Assembly: GCA_945787735.1 (NCBI GenBank)
Contig: CALZIQ010000011.1
Span: forward strand, 1 to 47,636
DNA length: 47,636 nt
Origin: an uncultured Chromatiaceae bacterium
GTDB lineage: Bacteria > Pseudomonadota > Gammaproteobacteria > Tenderiales > Tenderiaceae
Reading direction: 5' to 3'
In this document: one piece after another, positions 20,910 through 29,244 of the stretch
Position numbering within the stretch: position 1 is the first letter of the stretch
Layout: the number at the start of each line of letters is the position of its first letter
The notes under the pieces: model-generated
The model's input: only the letters and a program-made list of their open reading frames with translations
What the model was told of the DNA's origin: nothing
The model's database searches: none
Made by a program: the position numbers and the translations under genes

Positions 20910-22229
20910 CTAATCGGACGTCTTCTTTTTATGTGGACGCCGACCACGGCGGGGACGTTTTGGCGTTAACTTTCGCACCATGGCTTTGCGCTCATCGTCA
21001 TCCACTTCCTGAAAAACGGTCCACCACTCGGCCACATCGTTGTCTGCTTCGCCGGCTTCGGCACAAAGCAAAAGAAAATCATAGGCGGCTCGAAAACGGG
21101 CATGTTCAAACAAGCGCCAGGCGCGTTTGCCTGATCGTTTTTCCAAGCGCGGCTGCATAAACCAGATGTCCTGCATCGGCGTGCTGAAACGACGCGGCAA
21201 TGAAGTTGCCTCAAGCTGCTGCGCAATCACAGACTGTGACGCCTGGCTTAAGGCCTGTTGCGACGACAGTCCTTCAGCCTGCAGCTGCAACCACTGTTGG
21301 CGCACCGGTTCCCACAACAACGCAGCGTAAAGGAATGCAGGTGTTACCGGCTTACCCTGTTCGATGCGGGCATCGGTATTTTCCAGCGCCCGCGCGACCA
21401 AGATATGCGGAAAATGATTTTCCTCCCGCGCCAGCTCCTCTTCAGTCAAAGGAAACAGGTGTTCAAATAAATTGTAGTGACGCAGCAACTCAAAGGTCTG
21501 CAAGGCATAGCCACCCAGAAACAGTTTCAAGACCTCATCGAACAGACGGGCAGCGGGGATATCTTTGAGTAGATGACCGAGTTCATAGATTTTTGCTTCG
21601 GACTCAGGATCGATACGGAAGCCAATCTTGGCAGCAAAACGCACCGCCCGCAGCATGCGCACCGGATCTTCACGAAAACGCTGCTCCGGCTCACCGATAA
21701 CACGCAGCAACCCAGCCTCAATATCGGCCATGCCGCCGGTATGATCGACAACTGAGAAGTCCTCAATATTGTAATAGAGGGCGTTGATAGTGAAATCGCG
21801 CCGCCAGGCGTCCTCTTCAAGCGTGCCGTAGACATTGTCACGCAGGATACGGCCGTTTTCCTCCACCTCGATGCCACCGTCCTGATCGCTTTCATCACCC
21901 GCCTGCGCCCTGAAGGTAGCCACCTCGATGATCTCCCTGCCAAACAGGATATGAGCTAGGCGAAAGCGCCGCCCCACTAGACGACAGTTTCGAAACAGGT
22001 TTCTGACCTCGTCAGGACTAGCATCCGTAGCGATATCAAAATCCTTCGGCTCGCGCCCCAACAGCATGTCACGTACACCACCGCCAACCAGAAAGGCTTG
22101 ATATTCGGCATTCTTTAGGCGATAGAGTACCTTCAGTGCATTTTCACTGATATTGCTCCTGGAAATAGGATGATCCGAACGCGAAATAATACGAGAGTTA
22201 ATTTTATGGCCCCTGTGCTTGCTTTCCAT
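20910..22229 (-). CDS. pcnB: Poly(A) polymerase I
   Basis: Adds 3' poly(A) tails that mark RNAs for decay. The 439-residue protein has the class II nucleotidyltransferase core: AFLVGGGVRDMLLGREPKDFDIATDA (GG and DxD), FRNCRLVGRRFRLAHILFG, RRDFTINALYYN and REDPVRMLRAVRFAAKIGF. The Arg/Lys-rich C-terminus (KRPRRGRRPHKKK) is typical of PcnB rather than the tRNA CCA enzyme. The N-terminus ISRSNISENALKVLYRL aligns with E. coli PcnB. First gene of the leftward pcnB-folK-dNK-pan block. Confidence 0.94.
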   Translation of the reverse strand: MESKHRGHKINSRIISRSDHPISRSNISENALKVLYRLKNAEYQAFLVGGGVRDMLLGREPKDFDIATDASPDEVRNLFRNCRLVGRRFRLAHILFGREIIEVATFRAQAGDESDQDGGIEVEENGRILRDNVYGTLEEDAWRRDFTINALYYNIEDFSVVDHTGGMADIEAGLLRVIGEPEQRFREDPVRMLRAVRFAAKIGFRIDPESEAKIYELGHLLKDIPAARLFDEVLKLFLGGYALQTFELLRHYNLFEHLFPLTEEELAREENHFPHILVARALENTDARIEQGKPVTPAFLYAALLWEPVRQQWLQLQAEGLSSQQALSQASQSVIAQQLEATSLPRRFSTPMQDIWFMQPRLEKRSGKRAWRLFEHARFRAAYDFLLLCAEAGEADNDVAEWWTVFQEVDDDERKAMVRKLTPKRPRRGRRPHKKKTSD

Positions 22230-22346
22230 ACTTTTTAATATAGAGGCGAGCGGGCAAGCATAACACGAAAGTTAGCAAATCCAAGCAGTGTCGCAATTAT
22301 ACGTCACATAAACACAACAGTATTGCAAAATCACAACAAAATTCTT

Positions 22347-22365
22347 GCATTTTTGTTAAAAATGC
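22347..22365. repeat. Perfect 8-bp inverted repeat upstream of the porin gene
   Basis: GCATTTTT (22347-22354) and AAAAATGC (22358-22365) are exact complements around a GTT centre, about 85 bases before the porin-like ATG. It could be a regulator site or a leader hairpin. No flanking T-run supports termination. Confidence 0.5.
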
Positions 22366-22448
22366 GATTAAGTAGCCTCCGGTTATTCGAAAAACCACCA
22401 TTAACCACGGTTATTTTGTTGGTAAATATACTTATAGGGAGAACACAA

Positions 22449-23420
22449 ATGAAAATGAAAATGCTGCCTCTGGCAATTGCTGCCGCCATGGCGCCTGGTT
22501 TTGCCGCCGCCGCTGATGTGAGCGGTTTTGTAGACGTTATCTACACAATAACTGACGACCTGTCTGGCACACCAAGCTCGACTGAAGGCAAATTCGACAC
22601 CACAGGTGAGATAGATTTTTCTGCTAGCCCTGCTGACGGTGTCACCGTTCGCATTGACCTCGATGTCGTTGCAGACCCAGTTTCAGGCTCAGACAGTGCC
22701 AGCATCGAACAGGCTTTCTTCGCCTGGAACGCTGCTGAAGGGGTTACTGTTCTTGGCGGTATCTTCGGCAACCCAATCGGTATGGAATGTGGTGATGCAC
22801 CTTGCATGTGGGGTACTAACGGTGGCGTAGTTGGAAACATCTTGAACCAACAAACAGCTCTCGATGGCAATAACATCACCGGCCTGGCTGTTGCTGGCGT
22901 CGTAGGTCCTGCCACAATTACATTGGGGCTGCTCAATGATATGGACAATACTGACGACGAAAACTCGATCGCTTTTGTTGTCAACGCATCTCCAATCGAA
23001 GGCCTGGATCTGGAACTTGGTTTTGCCACTCAAGCTGACCAGGCAAAAAATCCCGGCTCTGCTGAAGACGTGACTGATTTCAACGTTTCTTACGCCATCC
23101 CCGGCGTTGAAGGTCTGAGCGTTGGTCTGGACTATCTCACTACAGGCAAAATCATCGATAGCGCTTACGAAATCATGATTGATTACAGTTATGACAAGTT
23201 CGGCGTTGGTCTTCGTTTGGAAGAAGTTAGCTATGAAGCCACTGGCGCTTCTGATAGTGAACGTACTACTTTTCACGTCTCTTACCAAGTTGCCAGCAAC
23301 CTGGTTGCAATTCTTGAAGTCGCTGACGGCGACCATACGACTACACCTGCTGCTGCCAGCGGTATTACCGGTATCCAGCAGGATGGCCTGACGACTCTGG
23401 AACTGATCGCTACTTTCTAA
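22449..23420 (+). CDS. Porin-like outer membrane beta-barrel protein
   Basis: A 323-residue exported protein. The start at 22449 is preferred over an upstream in-frame Met because GGGAG lies 8-9 bases before it and the product then begins with a classic signal peptide (MKMKMLPLAIAAAMAPGFAAA, cleavage before ADVSG). The mature part alternates polar and hydrophobic residues in barrel-like strands and ends with Phe (LELIATF), the outer-membrane assembly signal. Two cysteines sit close together (GMECGDAPCMWG), probably a loop disulfide. It appears to be a small general porin of unassigned specificity. It is divergent from pcnB, monocistronic, and ends at a strong terminator. Confidence 0.8.
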   Translation: MKMKMLPLAIAAAMAPGFAAAADVSGFVDVIYTITDDLSGTPSSTEGKFDTTGEIDFSASPADGVTVRIDLDVVADPVSGSDSASIEQAFFAWNAAEGVTVLGGIFGNPIGMECGDAPCMWGTNGGVVGNILNQQTALDGNNITGLAVAGVVGPATITLGLLNDMDNTDDENSIAFVVNASPIEGLDLELGFATQADQAKNPGSAEDVTDFNVSYAIPGVEGLSVGLDYLTTGKIIDSAYEIMIDYSYDKFGVGLRLEEVSYEATGASDSERTTFHVSYQVASNLVAILEVADGDHTTTPAAASGITGIQQDGLTTLELIATF

Positions 23421-23450
23421 GCGAACTAATCATAAGTTCTTCTGCATACT

Positions 23451-23477
23451 GGCCGGGCATTTGCCCGGCCTTTTTTA
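23451..23477 (+). terminator. Intrinsic terminator of the porin-like gene
   Basis: A perfect 9-bp stem GGCCGGGCA / TGCCCGGCC with a TT loop (23451-23470) is followed directly by TTTTTTATT. Confidence 0.92.
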
Positions 23478-23492
23478 TTGCCTCCCCATACC

Positions 23493-23520
23493 TCAAGCCA
23501 TCCAATCAATCTGCCGATAA
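23493..23520 (+). promoter_or_regulatory. Candidate FliA (sigma-28) flagellar promoter
   Basis: TCAAG (23493-23497) and GCCGATAA (23513-23520) are separated by 15 bases. GCCGATAA is the exact -10 of the flagellar sigma factor FliA, and TCAAG with this spacing matches the -35 form reported in pseudomonads. It lies just after the porin terminator and 40 bases before the mini-rod gene, so its target is clear. The calls come from visual consensus matching. Confidence 0.7.
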
Positions 23521-23559
23521 CCAATTAACCGGTTTTATTGTTGTTTCCGGAGGTGATAT

Positions 23560-23814
23560 ATGAGTTCAATTTCCGCCCTCAATTCAGGCCTGCAAGGCAT
23601 TCACAACGGCCTGAACGGTATCAAAAAAAATGCCAACGACATCGCAAACGCTGGCACTCAGGCATCATCCAACACAGAACAATCTTCAAGCAGCAGCGAT
23701 ATTACAGAGCCACTGATCTACATGAAGTTAAACAAGCTTCAGGCACAAGCATCCGCCAAAGTTGTACAAACCAGCGCCGATATGATCGGCACCCTCATCG
23801 ACATGAAGGCATAA
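23560..23814 (+). CDS. Miniature flagellar rod/hook-like protein (84 residues)
   Basis: The N-terminus (SALNSGLQGIHNGLNGIKK followed by NANDIANAGT) resembles the flagellar rod/hook N-terminal motif (ALxSGLxxxxxxLxxxxxNIANAxT). The C-terminus (KLQAQASAKVVQTSADMIG, ending TLIDMKA) resembles the matching C-terminal coiled segment of FlgB/FlgC/FlgG-type proteins (RAYQANAKVIQTADEML). The large middle domain of true axial proteins is missing and replaced by a Ser/Thr/Gln-rich linker. A strong GGAGGTGAT site precedes the ATG, and a FliA-like promoter lies upstream. It is 4 bases before the HExxH gene. It might join, cap or mimic the axial structure; this is inference. No named family was recognised. 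Confidence 0.75.
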   Translation: MSSISALNSGLQGIHNGLNGIKKNANDIANAGTQASSNTEQSSSSSDITEPLIYMKLNKLQAQASAKVVQTSADMIGTLIDMKA

Positions 23815-23818
23815 GCTC

Positions 23819-24460
23819 GTGCAGATCGGCAGTAGCAATCCCGCTTCCTTCTCCGTAGTCAATGCAACACTGCCCCAACCCGCAAACAAAAAGTCTGTTT
23901 CCTCAGGCACAGAAAAACCAGAAAAGGTTGAAGCTGCTGACAAATCAAACAAAGCTGAAAGCAAACCCAGCAAAGATGAGCACGACCCGACACAAAAACG
24001 AGCGCTAAACGAGCTGCAAACGCGTGATAGGGAAGTTCGCGCCCATGAGGCGGCCCACAAAGCGGCAGGCGGCGGCCTAGTCAAAAGTGGCGCCAGCTAT
24101 AGCTACGAACGAGGCCCCGATGGCAAACTGTATGCGATTGGAGGAGAGGTCAGTATCGACACCAGCCCGGTGGCCGGTAACCCGCAAGCCACCCTTCAAA
24201 AAGCCAACCAGATCCGCGCTGCCGCGCTCGCCCCCGCCCAACCTTCAGGGCAAGACCGGGCTGTGGCTGCGCAGGCGGCTGTAATGGCATCAAAGGCACG
24301 TGCTGATGCATCAGCAGCTCGGCGGGAAGAAACACAACAAAACCAGGCTTCAAATCAAGAGGATAATAATACCGGCAATAAAACTGTAACGGAGCAGTAT
24401 CAAGCCGTCGCCAACGGTCAACACATGCCCGACAATAACACGATTGACCTGATGGCTTGA
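23819..24460 (+). CDS. Putative metalloprotease, SprA-related/CJM1_0395-like family
   Basis: A 213-residue protein starting with GTG 4 bases after the mini-rod stop. After a Ser/Lys-rich, probably disordered N-terminus (about 1-58) comes the conserved domain LNELQTRDREVRAHEAAHKAAGGG, with a zinc-protease-like HEAAH (His76, Glu77, His80). It is followed by GASYSYERGPDGKLYAIGGEVSIDTSPVAGNP and an Ala-rich helix. This matches the SprA-related family known from flagellated bacteria such as Campylobacter; the proteolytic role is predicted only. No signal peptide is seen, though it could leave through the flagellar export gate. The C-terminal 40 residues are Gln/Asn-rich. Co-transcribed with the mini-rod gene. 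Confidence 0.8.
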   Translation: MQIGSSNPASFSVVNATLPQPANKKSVSSGTEKPEKVEAADKSNKAESKPSKDEHDPTQKRALNELQTRDREVRAHEAAHKAAGGGLVKSGASYSYERGPDGKLYAIGGEVSIDTSPVAGNPQATLQKANQIRAAALAPAQPSGQDRAVAAQAAVMASKARADASAARREETQQNQASNQEDNNTGNKTVTEQYQAVANGQHMPDNNTIDLMA

Positions 24461-24493
24461 TCAGTGCGCATCAAACCTGATGCCACCTCTCAA

Positions 24494-25558
24494 TCAGTGA
24501 ACACGTCTGAACAGATAAAAGGCCACACAGAAAAACATCACCGGTGCCACGATTACGCTCACTAGGGGTGGCAAACCATAAACCAGCCCCAAATGACCTG
24601 TGGTTTGATCAACCAGAAAATAACCAATCCCGAATAGGGTACCGACGAAGATGCGCTGTCCAACACCCACTGAGCGCAGTGGCCCAAACACAAAAGGCAC
24701 TGCCAGAAAAATCATCACCATCGTTGTTACAGGCATCACTGCCTTTTTCCACAAGGCCAATACATATTGCCCCGCATCCAAGCCATTGTCGTTTAGATAT
24801 TCGATATATCGAAATAACCCAGGCGCAGAAAGATAATCGGGCTTCACCGTCACCACCCCGATCAGGTCGGGATTGAGCAAAGACTGCCAGCGCAAACCCG
24901 GTTGTTTGCTTGTCTCCACTCCGCTCTCTGAGATGGCGCTACGTAACACATCATCAAGCTGCCAGCCTTCGCCGTCATATATGGCTTTCGTCGCAGTGGT
25001 AACAATACTCAACTGATTCTGCTCATCAAAGTCATACACCGAAATCCGGCCGACCCGATCACTGCTCAACAAATCGCGGATATGGATTACGCTCTTGCCG
25101 TCCCGCGCCCACAGCCCCTGATCGGTACGAAAACTGGCCTGGCCTGACATGGCCTCGGCTCGCAAACTTTGCGCCTTGAATTCTGCCATCGGGGCAACAA
25201 ACTCACCCACCAATAACATCAAGGTCAACAACAAAAGCCCCACCTTCATCACGGTCCAAATGATACGATTCAGCGAAACACCCGCAGCGCGCACCACGAC
25301 CAGCTCACTCTGGCTCGCCAACATGCCCAGGCCAATGATTGCACCCAGCAGCACCACGATCGGAAACAACTGATAGGCCAACCGTGGCAATAACAGCAAG
25401 GTATATTGCATCGCCACCATGGCGTTATATCCGCCCCGCCCCACCTTTTCCAACTCAGCTGCAAATGAGGCAAAGGCAAACAGCGCTAGCAACACCAGCA
25501 TCACCACCAGGGTACTGACCAAAACCGATTTACCGATATAACGATCAAGCAGTTTCAT
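24494..25558 (-). CDS. lptG: LPS export permease LptG
   Basis: Inner-membrane permease of the LptB2FG transporter, which moves lipopolysaccharide out of the inner membrane. The 354-residue protein has the YjgP/YjgQ architecture: three N-terminal helices, a periplasmic beta-jellyroll (about residues 130-260), and three C-terminal helices (VTTMVMIFLAVPFVFGPLRS, FGIGYFLVDQTTGHLG). It starts MKLLDRYIGKSVLVSTL, as in LptG. Its start lies inside lptF (14-base overlap). Confidence 0.94.
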   Translation of the reverse strand: MKLLDRYIGKSVLVSTLVVMLVLLALFAFASFAAELEKVGRGGYNAMVAMQYTLLLLPRLAYQLFPIVVLLGAIIGLGMLASQSELVVVRAAGVSLNRIIWTVMKVGLLLLTLMLLVGEFVAPMAEFKAQSLRAEAMSGQASFRTDQGLWARDGKSVIHIRDLLSSDRVGRISVYDFDEQNQLSIVTTATKAIYDGEGWQLDDVLRSAISESGVETSKQPGLRWQSLLNPDLIGVVTVKPDYLSAPGLFRYIEYLNDNGLDAGQYVLALWKKAVMPVTTMVMIFLAVPFVFGPLRSVGVGQRIFVGTLFGIGYFLVDQTTGHLGLVYGLPPLVSVIVAPVMFFCVAFYLFRRVH

Positions 25559-26657
25559 CTAATTTTCCCTGACGCTCCGGCATACGGCCAAATAACACCT
25601 TCAAACCACCGGCATGCTGAATCATCAATACCACGATCACAACCAGTAATAACAGGTGTACCCACCACACCCCCAGCCATGGCTCAATCTTACCTCGCTC
25701 GACCCAGCTCTTCGCCACCCCCAGCAGGTTGCTGTAGACCACATACACCAAAATGCCGAGAAAGAATTTGGCATAGCGCCCCTGGCGTGGATTGGTACGA
25801 CTGAGAAACACCGCCAATAAAGCTAGCAGCACCGCAGAAAGCGGCATAGAAGCACGCCACTGCAACTCGGCCAGTTCGTGGGGCTTGCCCGATTGCCAAA
25901 GCACCTCGGTCGGAATGGCCGAAGTTATATCTACCTGGAACACTGCCTCGGGCTGCTGCACCAACACTTTGTGCTGAGCAAATTTTATAATGCGGAAATC
26001 CGCCTCCCCCGGTACACCCTCGTAACGGTGCCCGTTTTCCAGCAACAGATAGCGCCCGCCTTGTGGGCCCGAAATCTGTGACCCATGCGCCGCCACCACC
26101 AGGTTCAGGTTGCCCTGGCGAATCCCCTGAATAAAGATATTTTCCATACGTTTGCCGTCATCGGCTAACCGCTCGGCGTAAAACACTACATCACCATCGC
26201 CCAGCTCGCGAAACTGACCGGCGCTGATTGCCTCCAGGCCTGAAGCAGAACTCATTTTCTCCTGCAACTTGTAACGCTCAGTTTTGGCCCAAGGACCATA
26301 ATAAAACGATACCGCCGCCACAATGACAGCAAAGCCCAGGCCAACCCAAAACACCAGTTTGGTTATACGGGCCAGACTGACACCACAGGCGAGCATGGCG
26401 GTCATTTCGCTGTCCTTATACAAGCGGCCAAAAGCAAGCAGCACCGCCAAATAAAAGGACAAAGGCAACAAAATCATCAATGCATCGACAGATTTAAGCG
26501 AAAGCAGTAAAAAAATCACATCAACTTGGACGCTTCCGGCCGCAACCTGGCCCAGCAAACGTGCAAACCAGCTGCTGACAAAAATCAGGAACAACACAGA
26601 TGTCACCGCAAACAGGGTGCCGGCCAGCTCCTTAAATAGATAACGTTCAATGATCAA
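25545..26657 (-). CDS. lptF: LPS export permease LptF
   Basis: Partner of LptG in the LptB2FG ABC transporter. The 370-residue protein starts MIIERYLFKELAGTLFAVT, typical of LptF, with N-terminal and C-terminal helix triplets and a periplasmic jellyroll between. The coupling-helix region YKDSEMTAMLACGVSLARI, which contacts LptB, is clear. It is divergent from pepA across a 220-base gap, the arrangement seen in E. coli. No confident -35/-10 pair was found in that AT-rich gap. Confidence 0.94.
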   Translation of the reverse strand: MIIERYLFKELAGTLFAVTSVLFLIFVSSWFARLLGQVAAGSVQVDVIFLLLSLKSVDALMILLPLSFYLAVLLAFGRLYKDSEMTAMLACGVSLARITKLVFWVGLGFAVIVAAVSFYYGPWAKTERYKLQEKMSSASGLEAISAGQFRELGDGDVVFYAERLADDGKRMENIFIQGIRQGNLNLVVAAHGSQISGPQGGRYLLLENGHRYEGVPGEADFRIIKFAQHKVLVQQPEAVFQVDITSAIPTEVLWQSGKPHELAELQWRASMPLSAVLLALLAVFLSRTNPRQGRYAKFFLGILVYVVYSNLLGVAKSWVERGKIEPWLGVWWVHLLLLVVIVVLMIQHAGGLKVLFGRMPERQGKLDETA

Positions 26658-26877
26658 ATCAATAATTCCGGCATCGCTAACTTTTGATGATCACTGGAAA
26701 AAATGTCCATATTGAGTAAACTCATGCAATAGAGTGAGAAAATATCACGGTCGCTTTATAAACATAACTTTCAGGCTGATTTAAACGAACAACGATTAAT
26801 TTCTGACGATAACTACGTTTATTCCAAAAAAACGGTCTTTAGCGCCGAGATAACACATTTGCTAGGGGAGCATCAGA

Positions 26878-28371
26878 ATGGAGTTTACTGCAAAAAGCGG
26901 CAATCCTGAAAAACAACGTACCGCATGCATCGTTGTCGGCGTATTTGAACCGAGACGCCTTTCCTCTGCAGCAGAACGTCTAGACCAGGTAAGCGACGGA
27001 TTTATCTCCAACCTGATTCGCCGTGGCGATCTTGAGGGCAGGATCGGCCAGACCCTGCTACTGCATAATGTGCCCAACACTCTGTGTGACCGCATCCTGC
27101 TGGTTGGCTGTGGCCGCGAACGCGAATTGCATGACAGCCAATACCGCCAGATTATCGCCAATGCCGCTACTACCCTGAACGACATCGGCGCCATGGAAGC
27201 CGTCTGCTACCTGACCGAGCTCCATGTAAAAAGCCGCGACAACCACTGGAATGTGCGTCAAGCGGTCGAAACAGTCGAAGACTCGCTCTACACCTTCGAC
27301 CAGCTCAAATCCAAAAAAGACACCACGCGCCGCCCGCTGCGCAAGATAGTGCTCAGCGTCTCCAGCCGCCGCGAACTTCAAGACAGCGAGGCCGCTGTGA
27401 GTGAAGGCTTCGCCATCGCCCAAGGCGTAAAACTAGCCAAGGATCTGGGCAACCTGCCCGGCAATATCTGTACTCCCAGTTATCTCGCAGATCGGGGGCT
27501 TGAACTGGCGCAAGCATTTGACAGCATCACTACTGAAATCCTCGACCAGGCCGATATGGAGAAACTCAGCATGGGCGCCCTGCTGTCGGTGTCCAAAGGC
27601 AGCCGCCAGCCGCCCAAGCTGATTTGCATGACACACAACGGCAACAGAGACAACAAACCGATCGTGTTGGTCGGTAAAGGCCTCACCTTCGACGCTGGCG
27701 GCATCTCACTCAAACCCGCCGCCGCCATGGATGAAATGAAATACGATATGTGCGGCGGAGCAAGTGTCTTCGGTGTGATGAGGGCCGTGGCCGAACTGAA
27801 GCTGCCGCTCAACATCATCGGCATTGTCCCCAGCAGCGAAAACCTCCCCGACGGCGCGGCCAACAAGCCGGGCGACGTCGTCACCAGCATGTCAGGCCAA
27901 ACCATCGAGATTCTCAACACCGATGCCGAAGGCCGCCTGATTCTGTGTGACGCCCTCACCTACAGCGAAAAATATGACCCAGACGTGGTGATCGACATCG
28001 CCACCCTCACTGGCGCCTGCGTCATTGCCTTGGGCAAACACGCCAGCGGCTTACTGAGTAATCACAGCCCACTGGCCCACGACCTGCTTAATGCAGGCAA
28101 AAGCAGTGGCGACCGCGCCTGGGAAATGCCCTTGTGGGAGGAATACGGCGAACAACTCAAGAGCCCGTTTGCCGACATGGCCAATATCGGCGGCCGCGAG
28201 GCAGGTACCATCACCGCCGCCGCATTTCTTTCCAACTACACCAAAAAATTCAACTGGGCCCATTTAGACATTGCCGGCACCGCTTGGCGCAGCGGCGAAA
28301 AGAAAGGCTCCACCGGCCGTCCTGTGCCTATGCTGACCCAATACCTGCTGGATCGTTGTAAGGAAAAATAA
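26878..28371 (+). CDS. pepA: Leucyl aminopeptidase (M17)
   Basis: Di-zinc/manganese exopeptidase releasing N-terminal residues; in E. coli PepA is also a DNA-binding architectural protein in recombination and carAB control. The 497-residue product has the active-site blocks [31 protein letters not shown] and [16 protein letters not shown], with the metal-binding Lys, Asp and Glu and catalytic Arg. ATG preceded by AGGGGAG. First gene of the pepA-holC-valS block. Confidence 0.95.
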   Translation: MEFTAKSGNPEKQRTACIVVGVFEPRRLSSAAERLDQVSDGFISNLIRRGDLEGRIGQTLLLHNVPNTLCDRILLVGCGRERELHDSQYRQIIANAATTLNDIGAMEAVCYLTELHVKSRDNHWNVRQAVETVEDSLYTFDQLKSKKDTTRRPLRKIVLSVSSRRELQDSEAAVSEGFAIAQGVKLAKDLGNLPGNICTPSYLADRGLELAQAFDSITTEILDQADMEKLSMGALLSVSKGSRQPPKLICMTHNGNRDNKPIVLVGKGLTFDAGGISLKPAAAMDEMKYDMCGGASVFGVMRAVAELKLPLNIIGIVPSSENLPDGAANKPGDVVTSMSGQTIEILNTDAEGRLILCDALTYSEKYDPDVVIDIATLTGACVIALGKHASGLLSNHSPLAHDLLNAGKSSGDRAWEMPLWEEYGEQLKSPFADMANIGGREAGTITAAAFLSNYTKKFNWAHLDIAGTAWRSGEKKGSTGRPVPMLTQYLLDRCKEK

Positions 28372-28392
28372 ACAGGGGTACCCTTGCGGCTT

Positions 28393-28833
28393 ATGACGCG
28401 AATCGACTTTTATATCCTTGAGAGTGACGACAGCAGGCGCGAGCAGTTTGCCTGCCGCATCGCTGAAAAGGCCTATCGCCTGGGGCATGGTGTCTATATT
28501 CACACCGCCGACCCACAACAGGCCGCACAACTCGACAAATTGCTCTGGACCTTCAAACAGGGCAGTTTTATTCCCCATGGCATCGATGGCCAGTCTCCCG
28601 ATCCCGACGCAGCAGTTTTGATCGGCCACAATGCTGAACTGGACACCTCATCCCACGCCAAAGGACGAGAAGTACTGATCAATCTCGCCCAGGACATTCC
28701 ACTATTCTTCAGCGCCTTCAAGCGCGTGGCCGAGGTCATCGATCAGAACAGTGAAAACAAAATCAAAGGACGGGAACGTTTCAAGTTTTATCGTGACCGG
28801 GGTTACAGTCTAGACACTCACCCAATTTCATAA
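28393..28833 (+). CDS. holC: DNA polymerase III chi subunit
   Basis: Clamp-loader accessory subunit that links psi to single-strand-binding protein. The 146-residue protein starts TRIDFYILESDDSRREQFACRIAEKAY and has the HolC hallmarks LLWTFKQGSFIPHG and a C-terminal RFKFYRDRGYSLDTHPI. ATG at 28393 is preferred over a TTG three codons earlier. It lies between pepA and valS, as in many gammaproteobacteria. Confidence 0.92.
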   Translation: MTRIDFYILESDDSRREQFACRIAEKAYRLGHGVYIHTADPQQAAQLDKLLWTFKQGSFIPHGIDGQSPDPDAAVLIGHNAELDTSSHAKGREVLINLAQDIPLFFSAFKRVAEVIDQNSENKIKGRERFKFYRDRGYSLDTHPIS

Positions 28834-28839
28834 GCGCGT

Positions 28840-29244
28840 ATGAAAGACAAAAAGTCCACAACCATCACCCTGGAAGACGAAGTTCCCACCGTGTTTGAAG
28901 ACGATGCCATCCCTGTTCTCAAGGATGTAGTCGCCACCCAGGACGAGATGGAAAACATGCGTCCCCAGTTCAAACAAGCGCAGGCCACCCCGGCTCTAAG
29001 CCGGGTCATCGACTCGGCCATAAAAATACAATTCGACAAACTGGCTAGCACCATCCAGGACCATTTCAGCAAACTCAACCAACCTCTGCTGACACCCGAC
29101 GAGATCGGCCGCGAACTGGCCGAAGCGGTAAGAAAATGCCGTCAACCAGCGTCGCCAAAACGCCAATCCGGCCGCGCAAATAGGCTACAATACGCACCCC
29201 CCGTGCCACGGCGCAACGAAAACGCAATGAAAGTGACGACAGAG
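28840..29244 (+). CDS. Hypothetical small ORF open in frame into valS
   Basis: An ATG 7 bases after the holC stop opens a frame with no stop before valS. Residues 1-100 are acidic then helical ([56 protein letters not shown]) and look like a genuine protein. Residues 101-135 are Arg/Pro/Gln-rich and look like translated intergenic DNA ([14 protein letters not shown]). A TAG exists one frame away at 29181, next to TACAAT, so a one-base slip would restore a separate small gene. Function unknown. It is either an authentic N-terminal extension of ValS, an independent gene whose stop is lost, or a sequencing artefact. Confidence 0.55.
29186..29191 (+). promoter_or_regulatory. Possible -10 for valS
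   Basis: TACAAT sits about 55 bases before the valS start in the non-protein-like part of the preceding frame, in the context GGCTACAATACGC. No good -35 is visible, so this is weak evidence that valS is transcribed and translated separately. Confidence 0.3.

Noticed and set aside
22689-23336. 215-codon minus-strand frame opposite the porin gene
   Set aside because: Shadow of a gene with a signal peptide, ribosome site and terminator in the other direction.
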